Source: Propionicimonas sp. (lineage in GTDB: Bacteria > Actinomycetota > Actinomycetes > Propionibacteriales > Propionibacteriaceae). From it: DNA of 9,090 bases. A program made the translations under genes and the position numbers. The notes below the pieces were generated by a model. That model saw only the letters and a list, made by a program, of their open reading frames with translations, was not told where the DNA came from and did not search any database. The stretch spans positions 1-9,090 of the forward strand of contig JAVHXR010000086.1 of the NCBI GenBank assembly GCA_031119515.1, in the 5' to 3' direction. This document shows, piece by piece, positions 1 through 6,541 of the stretch. The first letter of the stretch is position 1. The number at the start of each line of letters is the position of its first letter.

Positions 1-84
1 CCCTCCAGCCAAAGCCGGCCCCGCCCCACCCCGACAGCTCACCGGACACTTCTCCGCGACAACGACGACAACCGCCCGGCGTGA
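1..84. other. Short non-coding end of window
   Basis: These bases lie downstream of the amidohydrolase stop codon. I see no convincing hairpin with a T-tract, no tRNA-like fold and no supported reading frame, so neither a terminator nor the next gene can be placed here. Confidence 0.4.
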
Positions 85-1272
85 TCAGCCAGACGCCGCC
101 ACCACCCGGCCCCGCAGCACCACCAGGCGCGGGTGGCGGGTGACCCCGGGGTCGCGCCTCGGGTCGGCGTCGTAGACCACCAGGTCGGCCCAGCCGCCCT
201 CGGCGAGCGCGTCCGGGGCGCCCAGCCAGGCCCGCGCTCGCCAGGATGCGGCACCGAGGGCGTACTCACCGCCGGCCAGTCCGGCGAGCAGGCCGATCTC
301 GGCCGGGAGCCTCCCGTGCCGGATGGTGCCGCCGGCATCAGTGCCGGCGAAGACCGGTACCCCGGCGTCGATCGCCTTGCCGATGGTGTCCAGCCGGCGC
401 GCGTACAGCGCCCTCATATGGGCGGCGTACCGCGGGAACTTCGCCTCACCCGCGTCGGCGAAGCCGGGGAAGTTCTCCAGGTTGACCAGGGTCGGGACGA
501 GGGCAACCCTGCGGTCCGCCATCAGCGCGATGGTCGCGTCGTCCAGGCCGGTGCCGTGCTCGATGCCGTCGATGCCGGCCCTCACCAGGTCGTGCACCGA
601 CTCCTCGCCGAAGCAGTGCGCGGTGACCCTGGCGCCGAGGGCGTGGGCGCGCTGGATCGCCGCCGCGGCCACCTCGGCCGGCCACAGCGGCGTCAGGTCA
701 CCCGCCGACCGGTCGATCCAGTCCCCCACCAGCTTCACCCAGCCGTCGCCGGCCCGTGCCTGTCGCTCCACCTCGGCGACCAGGGCGTCCGGCTCGATCT
801 CGACGGCGTAGTTTCGGATGTAGCGCGCAGTGCGGGCGATGTGCCGACCGGCCCGGATGATCCGAGGCAGGTCGGGCTCGGCGTCGATCCAGTGGGTGTC
901 GACCGGCGATCCCGCGTCCCGGATGAGCAAGGTCCCGGCGTCCCGGTCGGTACGCGCCTGCTGCCCGGCGGTCGGACGATCGACGCCGCCGTGGGCGTCC
1001 AGCCCGATGTGGCAGTGGGCGTCCACCAGCCCCGGCACCAGCCAGGCGTCCCGGCAGACCGTGACGGCGTCGGGGACGGGTTCGGTCCGCACCCTGCCGT
1101 CGACCAGCCAGAGGTCGCGCAGGTCGCCCTCCGGCAGCAGGGTTCCGTGCAGGTGCAGGCGCTGTCCCGCGCGCCTCGACGCGTCCGGCCCGGTCGCGGT
1201 CACCGGCAGCCCGTGGCTGTGGGCGAAGAAGCTCGGTTCTCCCAGCCCGGGCGGCGCGTGGTGGTGACCCAT
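85..1272 (-). CDS. Metal-dependent amidohydrolase (imidazolonepropionase/prolidase-like)
   Basis: A 395-residue cytosolic protein with the full set of amidohydrolase-superfamily metal ligands: HxH at His86/His88 (GLVDAHCHIG), a probable carbamylated lysine at Lys180 (WVKLVGDW), His219 (VTAHCFGEE), His239 (GIEHGTG) and Asp312 (AGTDAGG). The small beta-sandwich strands that flank the TIM barrel are visible at about 40-65 and 360-392 (ADLVVYDADP). The family hydrolyses C-N bonds in cyclic amides, peptides or related compounds; the substrate cannot be read from sequence. It begins 29 bases after the ffh stop, so it is probably co-transcribed, and I recall an amidohydrolase-like gene after ffh in mycobacteria (Rv2915c) too. 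The assigned ATG has no visible Shine-Dalgarno sequence. It adds about 38 residues, rich in histidine (HHH near the start, HSH at 18-20), before the conserved fold, so the true start may lie further in. Family assignment is secure; function is not. Confidence 0.9.
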   Translation of the reverse strand: MGHHHAPPGLGEPSFFAHSHGLPVTATGPDASRRAGQRLHLHGTLLPEGDLRDLWLVDGRVRTEPVPDAVTVCRDAWLVPGLVDAHCHIGLDAHGGVDRPTAGQQARTDRDAGTLLIRDAGSPVDTHWIDAEPDLPRIIRAGRHIARTARYIRNYAVEIEPDALVAEVERQARAGDGWVKLVGDWIDRSAGDLTPLWPAEVAAAAIQRAHALGARVTAHCFGEESVHDLVRAGIDGIEHGTGLDDATIALMADRRVALVPTLVNLENFPGFADAGEAKFPRYAAHMRALYARRLDTIGKAIDAGVPVFAGTDAGGTIRHGRLPAEIGLLAGLAGGEYALGAASWRARAWLGAPDALAEGGWADLVVYDADPRRDPGVTRHPRLVVLRGRVVAASG

Positions 1273-1301
1273 GCCGGGACGCTATCGCACCCGGCGGGCG
1301 A

Positions 1302-2888
1302 TCAGCGCGGGCCCTGGTTCGGCTGGTTGAACAGCTTCTGGAGGTCGGCGGGGAGCTGGAACTCCCCCATCGCCTTGGCGATCTCAGCCTCGCTCGGCTG
1401 GCCGGAGGGGAGACCGAAGGCGGCTGCGCCGTCGCGTTGCGGGGTGGCGGGAGCCGCGGCCGGCAGGCTGGGCTGGCCGCGCTTGGCCGGGTTGCCGGAG
1501 ACACCCTTGCCGCCCTTGCGCTTCTTCGCCTGCTGCCTTACCGCGGGACGGCGTCCGCCGCCGCCCGGCAGGCCGCCGGCCATCGCGCCACCGAGGCTCT
1601 GCATCATCTTGCGGGCCTCGAAGAACCTGTTCACCAGCGAGTTCACATCGGAGACCTGGGTGCCGGACCCCTTCGCGATCCGGGCCCGGCGGGAACCGTC
1701 CAGCATCTTGGGGTTCGCCCGCTCGGCCGGCGTCATCGAGTAGATGATCGCCTCGATCCGGTCGATCTCGCGCTCGTCGATGCCGTTGATCTGGTCCTTC
1801 ATCTGGCCCATCCCCGGCATCATCCCGAGGATCTTCGACAGCGGCCCCATCCGCCGGACGGCCTGCATCTGCTGCAGGAAGTCGTCCAGGCCGAACTCGC
1901 CCTTGCCCTTCAGCAGCTTCTCGGCTGCCTTCGCGGTCTGCTCGGCGTCGAAGGTCTTCTCGGCCTGCTCGATCAGGGTCAGGACGTCGCCCATACCGAG
2001 GATGCGGCTCGCCATCCGGTCGGGGTGGAAGGCGTCGAAGTCGTCCAGCCCCTCGCCGTTGGAGGCGAACATGATCGGCCGCCCGGTGACCCTAGCGATC
2101 GAGAGAGCCGCGCCGCCGCGGGCGTCGCCGTCCAGCTTCGAGAGCACCACCCCGTCGAAGCCGACGCCGTCGGCGAACGAGCGTGCGGTGTTCACGGCGT
2201 CCTGGCCGATCATCGCGTCGACGACGAAGAGGATCTCGGTGGGCGACACCGCGTCGCGGATGTCGGCGGCCTGCTGCATGAGCTCCGCGTCCACCCCCAG
2301 CCGGCCGGCGGTGTCGACGATCACCACGTCGTACAGCCGCTGCTGGGCGTGCGCGATCGACTCCCGCGCCACCTGGACGGCGTCACCGACGCCGTTGCCC
2401 GGTTGCGGGGCGAAGACGTGGACGCCGGCCCGCTCGCCCACCACCTGGAGCTGGTTGACGGCGTTGGGGCGCTGCAGGTCGGCGGCGACCAGCAGCGGCG
2501 AGTGCCCCTGGGCGCGCAGCCAGCGCCCCAGCTTGCCGGCAAGGGTGGTCTTGCCGGAGCCCTGCAGGCCGGCGAGCATGATGACGGTCGGGGGCTGCTT
2601 GGCGAACCGGAGCTGGCGGGACTCGCCGCCCAGGATGGCCACGAGCTCTTCGTTGACGATCTTGATGATCTGCTGGCCGGCGTTCAGCGCCTGGTGGATC
2701 TCGGCGCCCTGGGCGCGGCTGCGCACGGCGGCGATGAAGTCCTTCACCACGGCCAGGTTGACGTCCGCCTCGAGCAGGGCGAGGCGGATCTCGCGGGTGG
2801 TCGCCTCGATGTCGGCGTCGGTCAGCCTGGTCTTTCCGCGCAGCCCACGGAAGGCGGCGGACAGGCGGTCCTGGAGGGTGTCGAACAA
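1302..2888 (-). CDS. ffh: Signal recognition particle protein Ffh (SRP54 GTPase)
   Basis: Ffh binds hydrophobic signal sequences on ribosome-nascent chains and, with 4.5S/SRP RNA, delivers them to FtsY at the membrane. The 528-residue product has the N domain at 1-90 (ALLEADVNL at 38-46) and the G domain at about 95-300. GTPase motifs are the P-loop GLQGSGKTT (107-115), DLQRPNA (137-143), DTAGR (192-196) and SKLDGD (250-255). The methionine-rich M domain runs from about 330 to 434, with the MGPLSKILGMMPGM finger region and the RNA-binding SRRARIAKGSG motif (399-409). A tail from about 435 is glycine-rich, then basic, and ends in a short LPADLQKLF element; such tails are common in actinobacteria. 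The start is TTG. It is chosen because MFDTLQDRL matches the normal Ffh N-terminus and a GAGGA ribosome site lies 9 bases upstream. It follows ftsY after a repeat-filled gap and precedes the amidohydrolase. Confidence 0.98.
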   Translation of the reverse strand: MFDTLQDRLSAAFRGLRGKTRLTDADIEATTREIRLALLEADVNLAVVKDFIAAVRSRAQGAEIHQALNAGQQIIKIVNEELVAILGGESRQLRFAKQPPTVIMLAGLQGSGKTTLAGKLGRWLRAQGHSPLLVAADLQRPNAVNQLQVVGERAGVHVFAPQPGNGVGDAVQVARESIAHAQQRLYDVVIVDTAGRLGVDAELMQQAADIRDAVSPTEILFVVDAMIGQDAVNTARSFADGVGFDGVVLSKLDGDARGGAALSIARVTGRPIMFASNGEGLDDFDAFHPDRMASRILGMGDVLTLIEQAEKTFDAEQTAKAAEKLLKGKGEFGLDDFLQQMQAVRRMGPLSKILGMMPGMGQMKDQINGIDEREIDRIEAIIYSMTPAERANPKMLDGSRRARIAKGSGTQVSDVNSLVNRFFEARKMMQSLGGAMAGGLPGGGGRRPAVRQQAKKRKGGKGVSGNPAKRGQPSLPAAAPATPQRDGAAAFGLPSGQPSEAEIAKAMGEFQLPADLQKLFNQPNQGPR

Positions 2889-2897
2889 GGCGGATGG

Positions 2898-2902
2898 TCC
2901 TC
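2898..2902 (-). promoter_or_regulatory. Ribosome binding site of ffh (supports TTG start)
   Basis: GAGGA reads on the minus strand 9 bases before the TTG codon at 2886-2888. No in-frame ATG or GTG nearby gives the canonical Ffh N-terminus, so this site and family conservation together decide the rare TTG start. Confidence 0.65.
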
Positions 2903-3072
2903 ACGCTCGGAAAGGTTCCCGACAAGCTTACTGTCACCCGCGCCCCCGGTTGGCTGGACGGCTGCCCCGGGCCGTCCACAGCCAGCCCCCACACCGACAG
3001 CCAGCCCCCAGGCACTGGCGGTCGAGCTCAGAGGCTGGCGGTCGAGCACAGAAGCTGGCGGTCGGGCACAGC

Positions 3073-3100
3073 GGCTGGCCCTCGGGCACAGAAGCCAGCC
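3073..3100. repeat. Short inverted repeat inside the array
   Basis: GGCTGGC at 3073-3079 is the exact reverse complement of GCCAGCC at 3094-3100, giving a 7-bp stem with a 14-base loop. No T-tract follows on either strand, so it is not a standard intrinsic terminator. Confidence 0.6.
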
Positions 3101-3150
3101 CCCAAGCCCACACGCTCGCCCCCATCCACCCGGACGGTCAGCCGCCGACA

Positions 3151-3210
3151 GCCAGCCCCCAGGCACTGGCGGTCGAGCACAGAAGCTGGCGGTCAAGCAC
3201 AGGGGCTGGC
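3151..3210. repeat. Inverted repeat bounding the second repeat block
   Basis: GCCAGCCCC at 3151-3159 is the exact reverse complement of GGGGCTGGC at 3202-3210. This is a 9-bp all-but-two G/C stem enclosing 42 bases that contain one full 20-base unit. In the ftsY-ffh transcript it would fold soon after the ftsY stop. Inverted ends around a repeated core are also what a small palindromic intergenic element would show. Confidence 0.6.
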
Positions 3211-3253
3211 CCTCGGCGAACGGGCGGGGCCGAGGGAGGGTGACTCAGGTGGT

Positions 3254-4426
3254 TCAGCCCTCGCTGAGCAGGGCGTCGACGAACTCGCCGGGGACGAACG
3301 GGGCGAGGTCGTCCACGCCCTCGCCGAGCCCGATCAGCTTCACCGGGACGCCGAGCTCGCGCTGGACGGCGACCACGATGCCGCCCTTGGCGGAGCCGTC
3401 GAGCTTGCTCAGCACGATGCCGGTCACGTCGACCACCTCGGCGAACACCCGAGCCTGGGTGAGGCCGTTCTGGCCGGTGGTGGCGTCGATCACGAGCAGC
3501 ACCTCGGTCACCGGCAACTGCCGCTCGACCACCCGCTTGATCTTGCCGAGCTCGTCCATCAGGCCGGTCTTGGTGTGCAGCCTCCCGGCGGTGTCGATCA
3601 CCACGACGTCCACGCCGTCGGCGATCCCCCTCGCGACGGCGTCGAAGGCGACCGAGGCCGGGTCCCCGCCCTCCGGACCGCGGACGGTCGGGACGCCGAC
3701 CCGCGACCCCCAGGTCTCCAGCTGGTCGGCGGCGGCCGCGCGGAAGGTGTCGGCCGCACCGAGGACGAGCCGGTGGCCTTCTGCCACCAGCACCCTGGCG
3801 AGCTTGCCGATGGTGGTGGTCTTGCCGGTGCCGTTGACGCCGACGACCAGCACCACCCCCGGCCTGCCGTCCTCGCCGGTGACCCGCAGCTCGCGGTCGA
3901 GGCTCGGGTCGACGAGGCCGACCAGCTGGTCGCGCAGCACCTGGCGTGCCTTCGCGGGGTCGGCGACGCCGTCGATCGACAGTTCCTTGCGCAACCCGCC
4001 GATCAGTTCGGTGGTCGGGCCGACGCCGAGGTCGGCGGTGATCAGCGTGGCCTCCAGGTCCTCCCACGCCTCGGCATCGAGCCGGTCGGCGGACAGCAGG
4101 CTGAGCAGGCCGCGGGCGAACGGGTTGCTGCTGGCGGACAGCCGGCGCCGCAGCCGCGCCATCCGGGAGCCGGGCGCCTCCGGGACGTCGAGGACGGGCG
4201 CCTCGACCCCGTCCTCGACCGCCACCTGGACGGCCGCCGGCTCCGCTTCGGCAGGCTCCAGCGGGGACACCGGGGTGTGCTCGGCGACCGGCGCCAGCTC
4301 GGGTGCCGGTTCGCCGCCGCGCAGCGCCGCCTGCCGGTTGCTCCGGACGATGACGACGGCCGCGACCACGATGGCGGCGAAGACGCCGGCCATGATCAGC
4401 CAGAAGATGGTGTCCACGCCCGTCAT
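3254..4426 (-). CDS. ftsY: Signal recognition particle receptor FtsY
   Basis: FtsY docks SRP-ribosome complexes at the membrane; GTP hydrolysis in the FtsY-Ffh heterodimer releases the nascent chain to the SecYEG translocon. The 390-residue protein starts with a transmembrane helix at about 7-28 (IFWLIMAGVFAAIVVAAVVI), the actinobacterial anchoring style rather than the peripheral E. coli form. A Pro/Glu/Ala-rich acidic linker (about 38-85) follows, then the N domain (about 90-170) and the G domain. GTPase motifs are GVNGTGKTT (196-204), DTFRAAA (226-232), DTAGR (278-282), SKLDG (340-344) and the closing GLGEGVDDL (366-374). The ATG lies 48 bases after the beta-propeller stop. No good Shine-Dalgarno sequence is visible before it, but this start gives a complete membrane helix. 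It is probably co-transcribed with upstream genes, or has its own promoter inside the preceding gene. Confidence 0.98.
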   Translation of the reverse strand: MTGVDTIFWLIMAGVFAAIVVAAVVIVRSNRQAALRGGEPAPELAPVAEHTPVSPLEPAEAEPAAVQVAVEDGVEAPVLDVPEAPGSRMARLRRRLSASSNPFARGLLSLLSADRLDAEAWEDLEATLITADLGVGPTTELIGGLRKELSIDGVADPAKARQVLRDQLVGLVDPSLDRELRVTGEDGRPGVVLVVGVNGTGKTTTIGKLARVLVAEGHRLVLGAADTFRAAAADQLETWGSRVGVPTVRGPEGGDPASVAFDAVARGIADGVDVVVIDTAGRLHTKTGLMDELGKIKRVVERQLPVTEVLLVIDATTGQNGLTQARVFAEVVDVTGIVLSKLDGSAKGGIVVAVQRELGVPVKLIGLGEGVDDLAPFVPGEFVDALLSEG

Positions 4427-4474
4427 GGTACGGGGTGCCGGCGGGGGTGGGAGAACCGCCCCGCAGCCCGCGGC

Positions 4475-6541
4475 TCAGCGCCCCAGGCCCAGCCCGGCCA
4501 CCTTGTCCAGCGAGTCCGCCCGGTAGACGTCCACCCCGGCCGCTGACGCCACGTAGAGGTAGTCGTCGATCGTCAGCCCCCGGATCCCGGTGACGTTGCC
4601 GTCGGCGGCGGCCTGGAGCGGCAGCTTCTCCGCCAGGTCGAACCCGTCGGCGCCGTAGCGGTAGACCAGGTAGCGCTGGGTCGGCTCCCCGTTGGAGCGC
4701 CACGACACCGCAGCGAAGCCGATCAGCCCGCGACCGGTGTCGACCAGCACAGCCTTGTGGTTGGCCAGCGCCTCGGCGTCGTCGAACGCCACCTTCCGCG
4801 TGGCCTGCTCGGTGACGTCGAACGGGTCGGAGGTGTCGAACATGCTGAGCTTCATGCCGCTGACCTGGCCCTCGGAGTCGGCGTTCATGCCGAGGCCGAG
4901 CAGGCGGCCGTCCCCCCACGGGTGCAGGTAGGTGCTGAAGCCGGGAATCTTGAGCGCGCTCATCACCGCGGGTTCGGCCGGCTTGGCAAGGTCGAGGGCG
5001 AACAGGGGGTCCACTCGCTCGAAGCTGACCACGTAGCCGACCGGGCCGTCGAACCGGACCGACTGCACCGTCTCGTTCTTGGCCAGTTCGGGCAACGACC
5101 CGACCACCTTCAGGTCGGAGTCGAAGACGTAGAGCGCCGGACGGTTGACCCAGGCGCCCTTGCCGGTGTCGCCGGAGATCGTCACCGCCACCCGCAGGTG
5201 CCCGCCGTACTCGTCCAGCGCGAACTGGTTGAGGACGTTGCCGGGGACGCTGCCCTGGCCGGCGAGGGTGAGCTCGCCGTCGGCGAGTGCGATCCGGGTG
5301 AGCCGGGTCTGGTACACCTCGCGGAGGTCGTCGACCTTTGCCGCCTTGCGCTGTTTGGCCGACATCGGGGCCTCGTAGTCGGCCGCGGCCAGGTAGAGGT
5401 TGTCGTTGCTCATGTAGACCGTCTGCGACCCGCCGAGCACCGACTCGGTGTCGATCCGCTTGCCGGCGGCCAGGTCGAGGCTGCTGGCGACGGCGTACCT
5501 CGGGCCGTCCGGGAACGGCAGGATCACGCAGTCGGAGGCGCCGATCGCCGACCGTGCAGTGCCGTCGCTGACCAGCGGGACGAAGGTCTCGGGGTCATCG
5601 GGGTCGATCGCCTCGGGATCGGTGAGGATGTACTCGGTGACCAGGTACAGCAGGTCGCCCGCCAGCCGGGAGGTCAGGTAGGCGCCGCTCTGGCCGAGGC
5701 TGGTGCGGAACTTCGGCGCGGCCGGGTTCGAGATGTCGTACAGCAGGGCCTTGGTGAGGCCGGCGTCGAACGGGACGAAGGTGGTGACGACGCTCGCCGG
5801 CACCTCGGAGACCCGCGGGTGGTACTCGGTGACGAGCACGACGAGGGTCGAGCCGTCCACCATCAGGTCGACGACCGGGCCCTGCACGACGTACTCGCCG
5901 TCCTTTGCCTGGGGAGCGGCGGGCCCGGTGCCGGTGTCGATCCGGGCGAGCTCGCCGGTGGCGTCCCCGGCGGCGGAGACCAGCACGACCTGCTTGCCGG
6001 AGGCGATGAAGAGGGTGTGGCCGTCGCTCTTGACCACATCTGCCTCGTCGATGCCCGCGACCTGGCTGTTGGTCTGCCAGCTGCCGCCGTCGGCGGTCGC
6101 GTTCGGGACGGGTGCCGCGGCGGCACTGCTGGTGTTCCGGCCGCCGGCGGAGTCCTCGGAGCTGTACCACCCGTTGAGACCACCGCCGCGGGTGGCGGCC
6201 GCGCGGACGGCGGTGTACAGCTGGGCGTAGTCGCCGGCGACCTCGCCGGCAGCTGCCTCCGCCGTGTCGACGTCGGCAGGCGCCGGTGCCGGCACCCGGG
6301 GCGGGTCTGACACCTCGAGGCCGTCCCGCCCGGTCAGCCCGGGGACGACGGCGAGGCTGACCGCGAGCGCAACCGACGCTGCCCCGAGCAGCCAGCCCGC
6401 GACCCGCAGCCCGCGGCGGCGCTCGGTCACCGGACCGGGGGCAGGCGCCTCGTCGGCGGCGATCGCCGCGAACAGGTCGGACCTGGTCTGCTCGTCCGGC
6501 CGCATCTGGCCGGACATCTCGGAGAAGATTCCGTCATTCAT
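4475..6541 (-). CDS. Membrane-anchored beta-propeller protein, putative anti-sigma partner
   Basis: A 688-residue protein. Residues 1-44 are a short cytosolic segment (MRPDEQTRSDLFAAIAADE), 45-68 a single transmembrane helix preceded by RRR, 70-150 an Ala/Pro/Ser-rich linker, and the rest an exported domain. TNSQVAGIDEADVVKSDG (157-174) matches the hallmark opening (TNxQVxGVDEADIVKTDG) of secreted beta-propeller proteins distantly related to WD-40 (Beta_propel, COG4880 as I recall). Repeated blade-like strands follow, for example LYVFDSDLKVVGSL, YVVSFERVDPLFALDLAKP and a late YLYVASAAGVDVYR. The ATG overlaps the sigma-factor stop by 8 bases (ATGAATGA), with a strong GGGAGGG 7 bases upstream, so translation is probably coupled. 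Inference: the cytosolic segment holds the sigma factor at the membrane and the propeller senses an external ligand or envelope state. No named anti-sigma domain is recognisable, and a plain secreted-type propeller is the alternative. Confidence 0.88.
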   Translation of the reverse strand: MNDGIFSEMSGQMRPDEQTRSDLFAAIAADEAPAPGPVTERRRGLRVAGWLLGAASVALAVSLAVVPGLTGRDGLEVSDPPRVPAPAPADVDTAEAAAGEVAGDYAQLYTAVRAAATRGGGLNGWYSSEDSAGGRNTSSAAAAPVPNATADGGSWQTNSQVAGIDEADVVKSDGHTLFIASGKQVVLVSAAGDATGELARIDTGTGPAAPQAKDGEYVVQGPVVDLMVDGSTLVVLVTEYHPRVSEVPASVVTTFVPFDAGLTKALLYDISNPAAPKFRTSLGQSGAYLTSRLAGDLLYLVTEYILTDPEAIDPDDPETFVPLVSDGTARSAIGASDCVILPFPDGPRYAVASSLDLAAGKRIDTESVLGGSQTVYMSNDNLYLAAADYEAPMSAKQRKAAKVDDLREVYQTRLTRIALADGELTLAGQGSVPGNVLNQFALDEYGGHLRVAVTISGDTGKGAWVNRPALYVFDSDLKVVGSLPELAKNETVQSVRFDGPVGYVVSFERVDPLFALDLAKPAEPAVMSALKIPGFSTYLHPWGDGRLLGLGMNADSEGQVSGMKLSMFDTSDPFDVTEQATRKVAFDDAEALANHKAVLVDTGRGLIGFAAVSWRSNGEPTQRYLVYRYGADGFDLAEKLPLQAAADGNVTGIRGLTIDDYLYVASAAGVDVYRADSLDKVAGLGLGR

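Larger units (their letters stand above)
2979..3214. repeat. Degenerate 20-bp-period repeat array with inverted elements
   Basis: Tandem 20-base units of consensus GAGCACAGAAGCTGGCGGTC (first position variable) run head to tail at 3024-3043, 3044-3063, 3064-3083, 3084-3103 and a diverged 3104-3123, then again at 3175-3194 and 3195-3214. Each block is headed by the same 26-base element (2998-3023 and 3149-3174) that starts CAGCCAGCCCCCAGG. The stretch 2994-3026 repeats perfectly at 3145-3177 (33 bases, offset 151), and 3035-3063 repeats at 3166-3194 (29 bases). GCCAGCCCCC occurs four times (2981, 3000, 3094, 3151), and complementary GGCTGGC cores occur at 3033, 3073 and 3204, so the region can form several hairpins. 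Units abut with no unique spacers. The origin is unknown: it could be a dispersed intergenic element, a transcript-folding element or a slippage-grown array. Confidence 0.9.
2889..3253. other. Intergenic region between ftsY and ffh, no gene
   Basis: A gene-free gap of 365 bases. Most of it (2979-3214) is the repeat array described separately. The ffh-proximal part (2889-2978) holds the ribosome site and a somewhat AT-richer patch around 2918-2935. That patch contains a TAAGCT hexamer (minus strand, 2925-2930) that could serve as a weak -10 element, but I find no matching -35. Reading frames crossing this region are open mainly because repetitive GC-rich sequence lacks stop codons; they show no family resemblance or ribosome site. 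Confidence 0.7.

Noticed and set aside
133..1743. Plus-strand 536-codon frame over the amidohydrolase and the ffh tail
   Set aside because: It is antisense to two genes with intact catalytic or GTPase motifs and has no recognisable domain.
2822..3196. Frames across the repeats encoding a recurring STASAWGLAVG peptide
   Set aside because: The same peptide appears in two unrelated frames only because the DNA repeats. There is no ribosome site, and the 20-base period breaks the frame from unit to unit.
2979..3214. Possible CRISPR array
   Set aside because: Units abut directly with no unique spacers, they diverge in sequence, and no cas gene is nearby.
1437..4526. Plus-strand open frame of 1,029 codons
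   Set aside because: It runs antisense across ffh, the repeat gap and ftsY. It is low-complexity, matches no family and stays open because high-G+C codon use removes stop codons from the opposite strand.
3138..4919. Minus-strand 593-codon frame
   Set aside because: It lies out of frame over ftsY and the end of the beta-propeller gene, both of which have clear motifs. Its product is an Arg/Gly-rich shadow.
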